Part shown: one piece after another, positions 20,301 to 29,057 of the stretch
How positions within the stretch are numbered: the stretch's first letter is position 1
Layout of the letters: each line of letters starts with the position of its first letter
Source of the DNA: an uncultured Eggerthellaceae bacterium
GTDB lineage: Bacteria > Actinomycetota > Coriobacteriia > Coriobacteriales > Eggerthellaceae
Assembly: GCA_903789415.1 (NCBI GenBank)
Contig: CAIFEG010000011.1
Coordinates: 1-51,343 of the forward strand
Direction: 5' to 3'
DNA: 51,343 bases
The notes under the pieces: model-generated
Databases searched by the model: none
What the model was told of the DNA's origin: nothing
Seen by the model: the letters and a program-made list of their open reading frames with translations, nothing else
Made by a program: the position numbers and the translations under genes

Positions 20301-21180
20301 CGTTGGGGTTTGCCTCGAATTGCTCCAGGTTTTCTTCCAGCGCATCAGCAATTTCAGCATTCTTGGTGGTAAACTGCGTGCTTGCTGCCTTAAGCGATTG
20401 GATCATCGCATCGGCCATTTGGTGTGGTGGTGCAGGTGTGGGCCCCAAATGAAACGCGGAAAGTCCTTCGGTGAGTGTAGCCGCTTTATCAAGGATACTC
20501 ACGAGACGGTTATGGACTGTTTGCACGCCATAGATAGTGAACATGTCGTTGATGATGCCAGCGTTCTGCACCTTAAATGATGCAGAAAGATGTATCTGCA
20601 AGCCGTTTGGCGAAGTCGCTTCAGAGCTGCCAGAATCACTGCCAAACGTAGTCCCCGAGACGGTTTCAGAATTGCTTTTGAAAGTGACTCCAGAATTGGC
20701 GCCAGAAGTGGCGTCCTCACTGTTGAGGTTGGAATCTTTTTGAACCCGATCGAGCACTGCCTGAATAGCGCTTTCGAGCATATCGGATGCGCTCGTTTGA
20801 TCAAGCAGCGTAATTTCTGGATCAATCCCCAGTTCAAGTGCGTGCTCTCGTATGATTCGCAAACACGCACCATGAATGGTGGAAATCCACGCCGAGTCGA
20901 CTTTGAGTGCCTGTTCAACCAAACCTTCTGCGCGTAAGTTGGCGCGAATGCGCTCTTTAATTTCGCTGGCCGCTTTGTTGGTAAACGTGATGACCAGGGC
21001 TTGTCCGATGTCCTGCAAAAAAGGTTTGCCCGGACCCGCAGAACCCGGCAGCAAAGCCCACGTAATTCGTTGGGTAAGCGTAAACGTTTTCCCTGATCCC
21101 GCTCCCGCACAAATCAGGAGTGGACGATCAAGGGTTGTTATGCTTTTGCATTGTGGGTCGGTAAAATGGTTAAAATCCAT
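17398..21180 (-). CDS. addA: AddA-type ATP-dependent helicase-nuclease subunit
   Basis: The 1260-residue protein is a UvrD/RecB-family SF1 helicase. Motif I is CAGAGSGKT near residues 24-32, motif II VDEFQDTS, motif III YRFQGAD, motif V TVHSSKGLEF and motif VI FYVAATRA. A C-terminal PD-(D/E)xK nuclease shows LIIDYKTG. With the neighbouring AddB-like protein it would resect double-strand breaks for RecA loading. Two low-complexity inserts stand out: a Ser/Gly/Thr-rich stretch near residues 145-190 and a Ser/Gln/Asn/Asp-rich stretch near 960-1090. It starts about 110 bp after the addB stop. In this phylum AdnA is the alternative name. Confidence 0.92.
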   Translation of the reverse strand: MDFNHFTDPQCKSITTLDRPLLICAGAGSGKTFTLTQRITWALLPGSAGPGKPFLQDIGQALVITFTNKAASEIKERIRANLRAEGLVEQALKVDSAWISTIHGACLRIIREHALELGIDPEITLLDQTSASDMLESAIQAVLDRVQKDSNLNSEDATSGANSGVTFKSNSETVSGTTFGSDSGSSEATSPNGLQIHLSASFKVQNAGIINDMFTIYGVQTVHNRLVSILDKAATLTEGLSAFHLGPTPAPPHQMADAMIQSLKAASTQFTTKNAEIADALEENLEQFEANPNGTYRELGQMLHMKHIRAQKNKELVAEAKTLQQQLESEAGLALAYQHEQVLLSLAKQINEVYRQQLRAQGAMDMGGLIRFTLNAFKEHPDIAASYADRFKLIMVDEFQDTSQLQIDMIGAIANKDRSNLCTVGDSQQSIYRFQGADVNVYLAHKQRMTKLSGEDPQQLDANYRSHADILSFVRKVCGQKGYFTETFLDLHAQRDEGKIAKSAKAYKGDVPRVELVLSDASKTPVAVQTEAEHIARKFAYLHSLGHKASQMVVLLGITNYIEVYQDALRSVGLQCRAIGGSQFYEKPEVQLCQCILNAIANPLDSEKLLSVLSSDAVPVSSDDLLYLATRFDEKTHKPIRQDIGLGMFSDIPEQGSELLKQALKVFKRAWRDVGAHTPSQVFRNVVLESGWLLRLSKQGADGQSRAANVLKFISLLEDAEAKTGYDVVRLARYMEEAANSEHTRLGGLSVTDDDAVRLMTVHSSKGLEFPIVAVTQCYTSRDGSPSGKSRFALASQQKDAWMTMMPPSPVTADPAYANDDFAENMQGKAPNQTSNLTEFRYAVMALNHDADLSERRRLFYVAATRASEALIVSVAHKVTKNASFKDVEQNIVDAFWPDEKVPENSCELAYHDDVDGQDHRVTFTHLRTDDEGNVEGETLPTPSKTGSNQNRESGSQLNAQSHGQHTSSPSKQQDADQNSLSLIGQGETTIEIPELQKRQSPFLMPGHTNTGFFSFSSIAGSTEETLHEETEDAEASASEKHVVRPSSGAHNDAHKDARDDTHDDAAKYDSATDFGTALHKCCEWLAYQNVIPDRSARDAQAKRIGAYYKISQTDRLISTFENWAASDICHRAFSFASHQPETPFSIAVGNNIMEGSIDLLCTNAGHNGPDPSKALIIDYKTGGSPDETEDDLRKKHQLQGQCYAYAAMNAGFSEIEVCFVRVEHVDADGQPQIVRFTYNTDDKMNLKEHIAQQVNAHKN

Positions 21181-21290
21181 GGGATATCACATTCACAAAT
21201 TTCGATCTTGTTTTTGTTTTACGGGCGTGCATGAATTGGTGCATAAGGGGAAGTGCCCGATTGGCTTTGCGTAAACGGTCGAGCGGTTCA

Positions 21291-24200
21291 TCACGCATCC
21301 ACTCGTTTCGGGCACGAGATGACAGGGCAATATTTACAAATATCGTTTGCGGGCTGAAGGGGATCAGGCTTGATATCCCCCTTTGCCAATTCTTTCAGAC
21401 GATCGGCAACCGCATCCTCCGAACGTTGAATGAGCTCATCAAAGTTTGCAGCCCATTCGTAAGGAACTTCCCCCGCATTGAGATCACTCTTACTTGCGAA
21501 GGGAAGCGTCTGCGAATCGACATATCGCGCGTCAAAGGCTCCCTGCGCTTGGCCCTGTAAAGCACCCGTTCCCGAAGTTTTCAACGGATTGAGATACAGC
21601 GCCCCCACTACTTTTACACCGCGCCCATCAACCTGCAGTTTGTCTTGAACTACACGTGCATAGATGAGCGCCTGCATTTTTTGCGGAAGTGTGAATTTGG
21701 GGGCGTCATTCGGCGTGGAATCATGTGCTCCGCCACCATCAGGGGTTCCTTCAGCTTTTTGATTTGCCTTTTTCTGTTTGCCCTCAGTATCCTTTTTCTT
21801 TGGATTATGCAAACGGAACCCATTGTTGAGCGCGGATTTGTAATCAATGACGATCGCGTGCCCGTGATCATCCACGTCGATTCGGTCAACGCTTCCCACA
21901 ATATGCACTCCTGCATAATCAAACGGAACAGGCCTTCCAAATTCCCATTCGAAATACGCTGGATGATAACCAGGCAGCATCTGCGCTTCTGTTGAAAGCC
22001 AGTCAAGAAGTTTTGGAAGCATCTGGTCGCGTTCTGCGCGCTCCCACGAAGTGATGGGAACATAGCGATTCGAATTCCCGTGCATCTGGAATTGATAATC
22101 AGAAAGTTCGCTGAACACATCAGTCATGACTTGACGTGCAGCATCGAGATTTTCATGCGTTACGCGCAGCATTCCATTTTCATGCATGGTCTCATAAAAC
22201 GTCTGCATAATGACATGCATGAAACTTCCACGCTGAAGTGGGCCGAACCCTTCATCGAGCGTCTGAAGTGACATGCGCCGTTGGGCGAACCACTTATACG
22301 GACACTCAAGATAGCTTTCAATTTGAGAGGCCGAAAGATCCATCACGTTTGGATCGGAATTTTGATTTCGCGGAAGCACAATCAAATGGTTGTTTTCTGG
22401 AGCCAAAGTTCCCGTGGGTGGAAGATCTACAGACGTGCTTGGCGGCACTTCGCGTCCAAACAGCGCGTTTTCTACGATATGCTCTTCGCCGCGCTGACGT
22501 GCATACGGAAGCAGCTTTTCGGGCAGCTGTGTCACGTCGTCGAAATCGTCATCATTTTCAAGTGCATCGCGATAACAATCGATAACTTCGGCGTACATTG
22601 CACTCGGAATACAGGCATCACCGTCGGCATTATATAACGTGTGTTGCAAAATCACCTGGCGGCGCGCGGTGGCAAGTGCCTTTGCAAATGTGTGGCGTGC
22701 CGTAATCAGGGGTGCTGCATTATCTTGTGCGCAGTCGAGTTTATCAAGCAAGGTGTGTAGTGCATCTTCGGCTGGCCGAAGCGGATAGAAAGATGCATCC
22801 ATCTGGGCAAAAATGACCGTGTCTACGGACGCCTCATGTTCCTGAGCGAGCGAAGATATCGTGCAGAATACTACGTGCGTATTCGGTTTTTTATCTGCGG
22901 AAACTTGTGTAGATGAGATGCTTACCTGCACGCTCAGTGTTTCCATGATTTTCTCGATGTCGCTTTTTGCTAAGTCAAGCTTAGATGCTAAGTCAAACAG
23001 TTCGGAGCACTGTTCAAGCACCGTTGATTGCACCTTGTGAAATACGGGCAACTTCGAGAAATGCTGGTCAACATATCGTTTCAGGACTCTACAAGCAACA
23101 GTGTATTCATTGTTTTCGAAGTTTGAGGTGACTCCATTTAAATCCCCTGCATTTTGGGTGATATCACAAAGCACCTCTTCACAGGTGATGAGGCGATTTC
23201 CTCGTTCCATCTTTTCGGTTCGAAATGCCTCGGGTGTCGAGGCACCAGAAAATGGATTTCGCTCAAAATCGGCTGCTTGTAAAACGTCTAAATGGTTGAA
23301 CGCCAGATCAGTAAGGGGGCCGCTTAGGGAAGTGTCCTGGGCTGCTGATGCCGCCGCGTCGGTCATTTGCAGCAAGTTATAAATCGCTGACCCCATAACC
23401 GTAGCAACGGTTGGAACAAAGCCCTTTGCCGCGAATGATATTCCGCGCGCATTCAGGGCATCACCAAGCTTCGATGCCATGTCGATGGGGTCGGACGCTA
23501 CCACGGCAATTGTGTGATCTGGTATGGAATGATTTGGTGTGGGGTGATCAATCCCGGCGCCTTCAGGTGTAGTGTGATCAGTCTTGGTGCCATCCGAAGC
23601 GGTCCGGCCAGATTCCGCAGTATTAGAATCCGCCGCATCAAAAATAAGCTCTGCAATTTGGGCATAGGTCGCCGTAGGTCCTGATGGCAGCGCAAAGCGA
23701 ACGCTTCCTGTTGGCTGTATAGGCGCATCGTCGTGTGTGCGTCTGAAAAGGAGATTCCGCAGTGCGCGCAATTCGGGCGCAAGCGCTGAATTCACGTCGT
23801 TGGCACGGTCTTCGGAATTCGTATCACTCGTCGCATCACCCGTGCTGTTTTCAGCAAGACATTCGTTATGAATCATGATCGCATTGCAGGCATCCAAAAA
23901 ATCTTTCTGAATACGAGAAAAACTTTGCTCGTTTAAATCAAATGCGATTACTTGGTATTGTTGCAAAACCGAAGTCATACCAGAAAGCGTAAACATTTGC
24001 TCACAAGATTCGGAACGCCCCCGGTTACTAAGCACTTCGCTATATGCATACATAATTCGCAGCGCGGCTATTTCGGATTCTGCAAACGGCGCCGCTGAAG
24101 CGGTTGTCGCCCCATGCGCTTCAAACGCTTTGCATGCATACGGAAGCGCAACCCGTGCGGTATTTACCAGCAGATTCGTAATTCCCGACGTGCGAGGAAG

Positions 24201-24503
24201 TTCGTTTGAGGTCGGGTTCGATAGCAGCGTTTCAATAATGGTTGACCGCGTAAGGCTGTTGACCGTAGATGTCCCATCACCGAAAATGCTCCAGAGATCC
24301 TCTACCCAATTGCTTAGCGTATCCACTGTCACCGCAAATCCTGCAGATTTGTCAGCGAGAAAACGTTTTATCGAGAGCGATTCGCGGTAGGAATTCGCGA
24401 GAATCACGGGGCGTTTCCCCTCACGAATCGCCTGTTTGCACGCCTCCAGTGCATAATTTCCGCAAGATAAAAAGCTATTTTGATTCATCTGTTTTGCCAT
24501 CAT
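21291..24503 (-). CDS. addB: AddB-like helicase-nuclease subunit with an Fe-S nuclease domain
   Basis: The 1070-residue partner of AddA has a diverged helicase-like N-terminal part without a good Walker A motif and a C-terminal RecB-family nuclease. There the core reads HAIVIDYKSA, and four Cys frame the domain: one in YLECPYKW and three in CKYCPVISCP, the pattern of the AddB/AdnA iron-sulphur staple. It should cut the opposite strand and recognise Chi-like sites. A Thr/Pro/His-rich insert (about residues 295-325) breaks the helicase region. ATG 24503 is the first of three nearby in-frame ATGs (24503, 24500, 24488), none with a strong ribosome site. The pair forms a minus-strand operon. Confidence 0.9.
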   Translation of the reverse strand: MMAKQMNQNSFLSCGNYALEACKQAIREGKRPVILANSYRESLSIKRFLADKSAGFAVTVDTLSNWVEDLWSIFGDGTSTVNSLTRSTIIETLLSNPTSNELPRTSGITNLLVNTARVALPYACKAFEAHGATTASAAPFAESEIAALRIMYAYSEVLSNRGRSESCEQMFTLSGMTSVLQQYQVIAFDLNEQSFSRIQKDFLDACNAIMIHNECLAENSTGDATSDTNSEDRANDVNSALAPELRALRNLLFRRTHDDAPIQPTGSVRFALPSGPTATYAQIAELIFDAADSNTAESGRTASDGTKTDHTTPEGAGIDHPTPNHSIPDHTIAVVASDPIDMASKLGDALNARGISFAAKGFVPTVATVMGSAIYNLLQMTDAAASAAQDTSLSGPLTDLAFNHLDVLQAADFERNPFSGASTPEAFRTEKMERGNRLITCEEVLCDITQNAGDLNGVTSNFENNEYTVACRVLKRYVDQHFSKLPVFHKVQSTVLEQCSELFDLASKLDLAKSDIEKIMETLSVQVSISSTQVSADKKPNTHVVFCTISSLAQEHEASVDTVIFAQMDASFYPLRPAEDALHTLLDKLDCAQDNAAPLITARHTFAKALATARRQVILQHTLYNADGDACIPSAMYAEVIDCYRDALENDDDFDDVTQLPEKLLPYARQRGEEHIVENALFGREVPPSTSVDLPPTGTLAPENNHLIVLPRNQNSDPNVMDLSASQIESYLECPYKWFAQRRMSLQTLDEGFGPLQRGSFMHVIMQTFYETMHENGMLRVTHENLDAARQVMTDVFSELSDYQFQMHGNSNRYVPITSWERAERDQMLPKLLDWLSTEAQMLPGYHPAYFEWEFGRPVPFDYAGVHIVGSVDRIDVDDHGHAIVIDYKSALNNGFRLHNPKKKDTEGKQKKANQKAEGTPDGGGAHDSTPNDAPKFTLPQKMQALIYARVVQDKLQVDGRGVKVVGALYLNPLKTSGTGALQGQAQGAFDARYVDSQTLPFASKSDLNAGEVPYEWAANFDELIQRSEDAVADRLKELAKGDIKPDPLQPANDICKYCPVISCPKRVDA

Positions 24504-24773
24504 ATGTATATTGTACCTGCGCCGTATTCCAGCAATGTAGATTCATGTTCATACCTAGTGTACGAGATGAACGACAAATTGCATGTACCAAGAATGACGT
24601 TTTGCCGACAATAGGTACAAATTGAATGTTTTACCAGTCCAAAACGTAAGAAAATAGCAGTATGGAATGCGGCTAACAAACATCCAATCGTACGGTTTAC
24701 GTCTCGCGATGCAAACTGCATACAAATCATGAGATGTCGACCAAAAATGCAGATCACGAGAAAGGATATGCAT

Positions 24774-25304
24774 ATGAGCGCAAAAGGGAAGCGTGTTTTG
24801 ATGATCATCGCACCAAAAGATTTTCGAGACGAGGAATATGTATATCCACATGCTGCGCTGCAGCTTGCAGGCGCGGACATCACCGTTGCAAGCACTCATG
24901 AGGGCATGTGCACGGGAATGCTTGGCGCGAAAGTCGAGGCCAACACCACGATCGAAGATGCTGCCGACGACAACTGGGACATGGTTGTGATTGTTGGCGG
25001 AAATGGTGCAGATGTCTATTGGGATAACCCTACAGTTCACAAGATTGCTCAAGATGCTGTTCAGGCGAAGATTCCGCTTGCGGCCATTTGCATTTCGCCA
25101 TCCACATTGGCGCGTGCGGGGGTGCTTGACGGCGTGAAAGCAACCGCGTGGAAAGATCGCGAACAGGACCTCAAGGACCACGGCGCCATCTGGACTGGAG
25201 ATCCTGTAACCGAAGGAGTTTCTTCAACTGGTTCACCTATTGTCACAGGGAATGGTCCAAAAGCAGCATACGCATTCGCGCAAACACTCTGCAATCAGCT
25301 GTAA
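24774..25304 (+). CDS. DJ-1/PfpI family protein
   Basis: The 176-residue protein has the class I glutamine-amidotransferase-like fold of DJ-1/PfpI. The nucleophile elbow is AAICISPST, with the catalytic Cys near residue 103, and VVIVGGNGADVYW precedes it. Members include stress chaperones, deglycase-like enzymes and cysteine peptidases, so the reaction cannot be told from sequence. ATG 24774 was chosen because AAAGGA lies 7 bp before it; an ATG 6 bp earlier is too close to that site. It stands alone, divergent from addB. The 270-bp region between them holds no other gene. Confidence 0.88.
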   Translation: MSAKGKRVLMIIAPKDFRDEEYVYPHAALQLAGADITVASTHEGMCTGMLGAKVEANTTIEDAADDNWDMVVIVGGNGADVYWDNPTVHKIAQDAVQAKIPLAAICISPSTLARAGVLDGVKATAWKDREQDLKDHGAIWTGDPVTEGVSSTGSPIVTGNGPKAAYAFAQTLCNQL

Positions 25305-25486
25305 ATTCCGTTGAACGTGAGCTGAAATTTCAAGTGGACGTGAATTGAAGTGCACACTAAACGCGGGCGAAAGCGCATGCAGAAATTTCTGTATATGCGG
25401 TTTAGCATGCAGCGATGATGTGGCATGCTATAAACATGTGTTTATGCGCAGTATGAGCGCAGGGAGTAGAGCCGCAAGGAGAATTC

Positions 25487-27130
25487 ATGCCTGACATAAC
25501 CGAGAGAAGTTCAGACGCAATCAGGCTTGCAAAAGCCTTGCATGATGCTGCGGGCGATTCTGAGACCAACAAGCGCCTTGTCCAGATCATTCGTATTCTG
25601 TGGAAGCACCGCGTATATCGGAGCATTTCCCCTGAACAACTTGTTGCTGTTTTGCAGGACCTGGGCCCGACCTTTGTAAAAATCGGCCAGATGATCAGCG
25701 CCCGCGCGGATATTTTCCCACCCGAATACTGCGATGCACTCACGAAATTACGCACCCAGGCAACGCCGCTTCCGTTCAATGAAATCGAAGACACGCTCAA
25801 CAAAGCATATGGCGGAGATTACGCCCGCGTATTTTCAAGTCTTGACGAAACACCACTTGGATCTGCGTCAATCGCACAAGTTCACAAAGCCACATTGCGC
25901 GATTCGGGGAAAGTGGTTGCGGTAAAAGTTCGCCGTCCGCATGTTAAAGAGCAAATGCTTGAAGATATCAAGCTGCTCCGTCGGGCAAACGAACTGCTGG
26001 AAATCGTAGGCCCTTCAGATTTGGATGCAGCGGCGTTTATTGATCAGATCGAAGAGACCACAAAAAACGAAATCGATTTTCGTGCCGAGGCAGTTAATCT
26101 TCACGATTTCCACCACAATTTGGAAGGATGCGAGCATATCTCAAGTCCTGAAGTGTATGACGAATACACCAGCGAATCAGTGCTGGTCATGGACTATATC
26201 GAAGGTGTTCACGCCGACGATCAGAAAGCCTTTAAGGCGATGGATATAGACACGAAAGAACTGGGCAATCTGCTTACGCAGAACTTCATCAAGCAGCTTC
26301 TCCAAGACGGTCTATTCCATGCTGATCCGCACACCGGCAATATCATTATTAAACCAGGTCCAGAGATTGTTTGGATCGATTTGGGCATGATGGGGCGCCT
26401 CAGCGAGACTGAACGCAGACTCTTGCGCCGCATGTTTTTCGCGGTTGGTGCGCGTGATGCCCGTCGCATGAAAGACGTTCTTTTGGTTTGGGGTCGTCCT
26501 CGCGGCGAAATCAACGAATCACAGATATTGCGTCAGCTGGAAACCATGCTCGTGCGGTATGCGTCGTCGGGAATTCAAGAAATTGATATTGTTTCCGCGC
26601 TCAACGACTTGCTCGCACTTATTCGTGGTCAGCATATTCAGATGCCCGCAACCTTCGCGACAATCGCCCGAAGCATCATCACCTTCGAAGGTACGTTGGA
26701 AACGCTTTCGCCCGACACAAGCATTGTGGGCGCGATCACCGAATATATGGATGACCATCTTTTAGATGATTTTGATTTTGATACGGCAATCCACCAAGAT
26801 TTCTTGCGAACCATTACCACGCTGCGTGATATGCGCGATGTGCCTGCGCAAATAAGCGAAATGTTAGATGGTTTGCTCAAAGGCGAAACGCGCTTCCAAG
26901 TTGGTGTGCGTGATTTGGAACGTCCTCTGCAGCAACTTGAAAGTACGATCGATCGCATGACTTTGGGATTGATCATTGCGGGGCTTTTTATCGGCAGCAG
27001 CTTGTTGTGTACGACGCAAATGCAACCAGTTGTGTTTAATATTCCGCTTATTGGTTTCTTGGGTTATCTCGGTGCGCTGGTGCTGAGCGTGTATGTAGTG
27101 ATATCGAGTCATCGGTCGAATCGGAAATGA
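25487..27130 (+). CDS. ABC1/UbiB/AarF atypical kinase-like protein
   Basis: The 547-residue protein has the ABC1 family motifs in order: LGPTFVKIGQM with the KxGQ signature, the Ala-rich loop PLGSASIAQVHKA, the VKVRRP lysine, the ExD-type DFRAEA segment, HADPHTGNI and the metal-binding IDLGMMG. Two hydrophobic helices close the protein (about 490-540), as in UbiB. UbiB-type proteins bind ATP and support isoprenoid quinone synthesis or transport. An anaerobe of this kind would use menaquinones, which is inference. A ribosome site AAGGAG precedes the ATG. No quinone-synthesis genes are adjacent. Confidence 0.92.
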   Translation: MPDITERSSDAIRLAKALHDAAGDSETNKRLVQIIRILWKHRVYRSISPEQLVAVLQDLGPTFVKIGQMISARADIFPPEYCDALTKLRTQATPLPFNEIEDTLNKAYGGDYARVFSSLDETPLGSASIAQVHKATLRDSGKVVAVKVRRPHVKEQMLEDIKLLRRANELLEIVGPSDLDAAAFIDQIEETTKNEIDFRAEAVNLHDFHHNLEGCEHISSPEVYDEYTSESVLVMDYIEGVHADDQKAFKAMDIDTKELGNLLTQNFIKQLLQDGLFHADPHTGNIIIKPGPEIVWIDLGMMGRLSETERRLLRRMFFAVGARDARRMKDVLLVWGRPRGEINESQILRQLETMLVRYASSGIQEIDIVSALNDLLALIRGQHIQMPATFATIARSIITFEGTLETLSPDTSIVGAITEYMDDHLLDDFDFDTAIHQDFLRTITTLRDMRDVPAQISEMLDGLLKGETRFQVGVRDLERPLQQLESTIDRMTLGLIIAGLFIGSSLLCTTQMQPVVFNIPLIGFLGYLGALVLSVYVVISSHRSNRK

Positions 27131-27263
27131 CAATCTGAGTGTTCTGGATTTAATTACTTGAACAGGAATGTTGCGACAGGCGTTGTTGTGAAAGATTTTG
27201 CGACATTAGAATGTGTCGCGCTGTGGGATACATTTTGCCTGTTGATTAAGTAAGTTCGCCTAT

Positions 27264-28817
27264 CTATGTATGCTTGCTTACTTTAGTGAGTAACTCATCT
27301 TTTGAATCGACGTCAAATTTTCGGTAAATATTTCTTACATGCGTTTTAACGGTGTTGATTGAAATAAATAATGAATCAGCGATGTGTTTTTGGGAATACC
27401 CCTGAACAAGCTGTAAAAACACTTCAGTTTCCCTGTCGGATAAGTTATGCGCTTTGGCAAGCTCTTTGTACTGATCCAAAGCTCCCTTTTTTAAAGAACT
27501 TATTTCCTTAGCTTTTTCTTCTTTTTGGAGCCTATTTTGTACTTGCGATTCGTCAAAAGCTTTAAACATTTGAGCTAACGTCCAGCAAAAAATTACTGTG
27601 GTTAAAACTGCAAGTATTATCACGGACACCGGACGGCCACTTACTCCCAGAATATGAATTGCATTGATGCCAATAAGCTTTCCAAGTGCAAATGCTATTA
27701 CGAGGAGGCATGCCGAAATTCGTGAACGATGTGGTGCAAAGCACACGAAAATTGCGAAGCCGTATAGATTGAAGAAACAAAAATCTCGAATAATTGCCGT
27801 GATTAAACTTAGACCAGCCAGCCTTTCGGTGAAAAATGGTTGAAGCATAAATGCTACGAGACAAAGGGAAACAACAACGTTGCGCAACGCATTTTCCGTC
27901 TTGTTTTCAAGTATCAAATCAACGGAGATTTTGCTTTCTTTTGACTTCCCATTTATATGGCGAACATAGGTATATGTCTCACCTACAAAAAATGCAGCAG
28001 CAATGAATGTTCCGAAAGAGGCAAGAAAAATTGATTCGCCTATTCCTCCTATTTGTGACAGTTCTGGATCCCAAACTAGGCCAACAATGAATTCCAATAG
28101 TAAAACCGAGAGCAAAGGAATCCAGGTTATTTTAAATGCTGAGACAATGCTCTCTGTTTTGTTGTTGAGATGGATATTGCCAGGAACGCGTTCCAGACTG
28201 TACGGGGAAACATTTTTATAGAGAACATATGCACAATAGCTTGCGCTAAAGATCAAACAAATCACTTCAACAAGAGCAGGGAAGTAATTCACCAGTGCAT
28301 AGACACACCATCCAATCACGATGCCAAAAGCGCATATGATTAAGCGATTAAAAGAGCTTTGTCCAGCAATCGTTGGTGCGCTTTCTATCCACAGTGCCGC
28401 AATTCCTATGCCTAAAAATATGCCGCTTATGGGGAAAAATAATTCAATGTTTATATTCGGCGAACCGTAGACAGATCCAATCAGAATGAGAATTCCTGCA
28501 AACGTAGAAAGTACTGCCAGGGCTCCTGTCAGTCGTCCACGTGTATTTCCCTCTTTTTTGGATAGTTTTGCTTTGCATAAAAGAAGTGCTCCCGTGATCA
28601 TTGCGCTTACACAAGACCAAAACACAAGCGGGAAACGCTGCCCAATTTGCAAGTCTGAAACTAAGGGAGAATTAAATTCCTGGATTTCGAGTGTCAAGAA
28701 AATAAGGGCTGCACATTCACTTGCAATATCCCATGGAAAAGATTTCGTTGCAGGCAAATCGGCCTTTTCATCGTCTTCTGATTGGTCAAAATTGCTCTGT
28801 GTTTTATTGATCCCCAT
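27264..28817 (-). CDS. Membrane-spanning LuxR-family regulator (first)
   Basis: The 517-residue protein has about 11-12 hydrophobic helices (residues about 25-430) and then a cytoplasmic LuxR-type helix-turn-helix (about 450-512: LSDRETEVFLQLVQGYSQKHIADSLF, shown in part as SINTVKTHVRNIYRKF). Such polytopic LuxR proteins are common in Eggerthella-like bacteria next to reductase genes and probably sense the substrate or membrane redox state. It is divergent from the flavoprotein at 29058, 240 bp away, which it most likely controls. The start follows an unusual all-G ribosome site, GGGGGGAAT. The shared motif TTTTACCTGG lies about 30 bp before its start. Confidence 0.9.
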   Translation of the reverse strand: MGINKTQSNFDQSEDDEKADLPATKSFPWDIASECAALIFLTLEIQEFNSPLVSDLQIGQRFPLVFWSCVSAMITGALLLCKAKLSKKEGNTRGRLTGALAVLSTFAGILILIGSVYGSPNINIELFFPISGIFLGIGIAALWIESAPTIAGQSSFNRLIICAFGIVIGWCVYALVNYFPALVEVICLIFSASYCAYVLYKNVSPYSLERVPGNIHLNNKTESIVSAFKITWIPLLSVLLLEFIVGLVWDPELSQIGGIGESIFLASFGTFIAAAFFVGETYTYVRHINGKSKESKISVDLILENKTENALRNVVVSLCLVAFMLQPFFTERLAGLSLITAIIRDFCFFNLYGFAIFVCFAPHRSRISACLLVIAFALGKLIGINAIHILGVSGRPVSVIILAVLTTVIFCWTLAQMFKAFDESQVQNRLQKEEKAKEISSLKKGALDQYKELAKAHNLSDRETEVFLQLVQGYSQKHIADSLFISINTVKTHVRNIYRKFDVDSKDELLTKVSKHT

Positions 28818-28845
28818 ATTCCCCCCGTATAGAGTATCGCATCTA

Positions 28846-28855
28846 CCAGGTAAAA
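28846..28855 (-). promoter_or_regulatory. Candidate operator TTTTACCTGG in the first LuxR/flavoprotein gap
   Basis: TTTTACCTGG reads on the minus strand here, between the divergent LuxR and flavoprotein genes. The same 10 bp recur on the plus strand at 36295-36304 between the second LuxR/flavoprotein pair. A GATG follows in both (TAGATG here, GGTGGATG there). It could be a binding site of these related regulators. No other copy was noticed in the window. Confidence 0.4.
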
Positions 28856-29057
28856 GATAAATTCATCCTTTTAGGTGATGGCATGAAAGCGACTCCGTAC
28901 TTATAAAGAGCTTACTAGTTTCAATGCACCTTATCCAAAGAACTTCTGGATGCGTAACTAAAACCAGAATCTTGGTTGAGTCAGCTCTTGAACGTCATGA
29001 GTTTAAGAATTTGATCGCAATTCTTTTTTGGAAAGGCGCATAAACGAAGGAGGGGAA

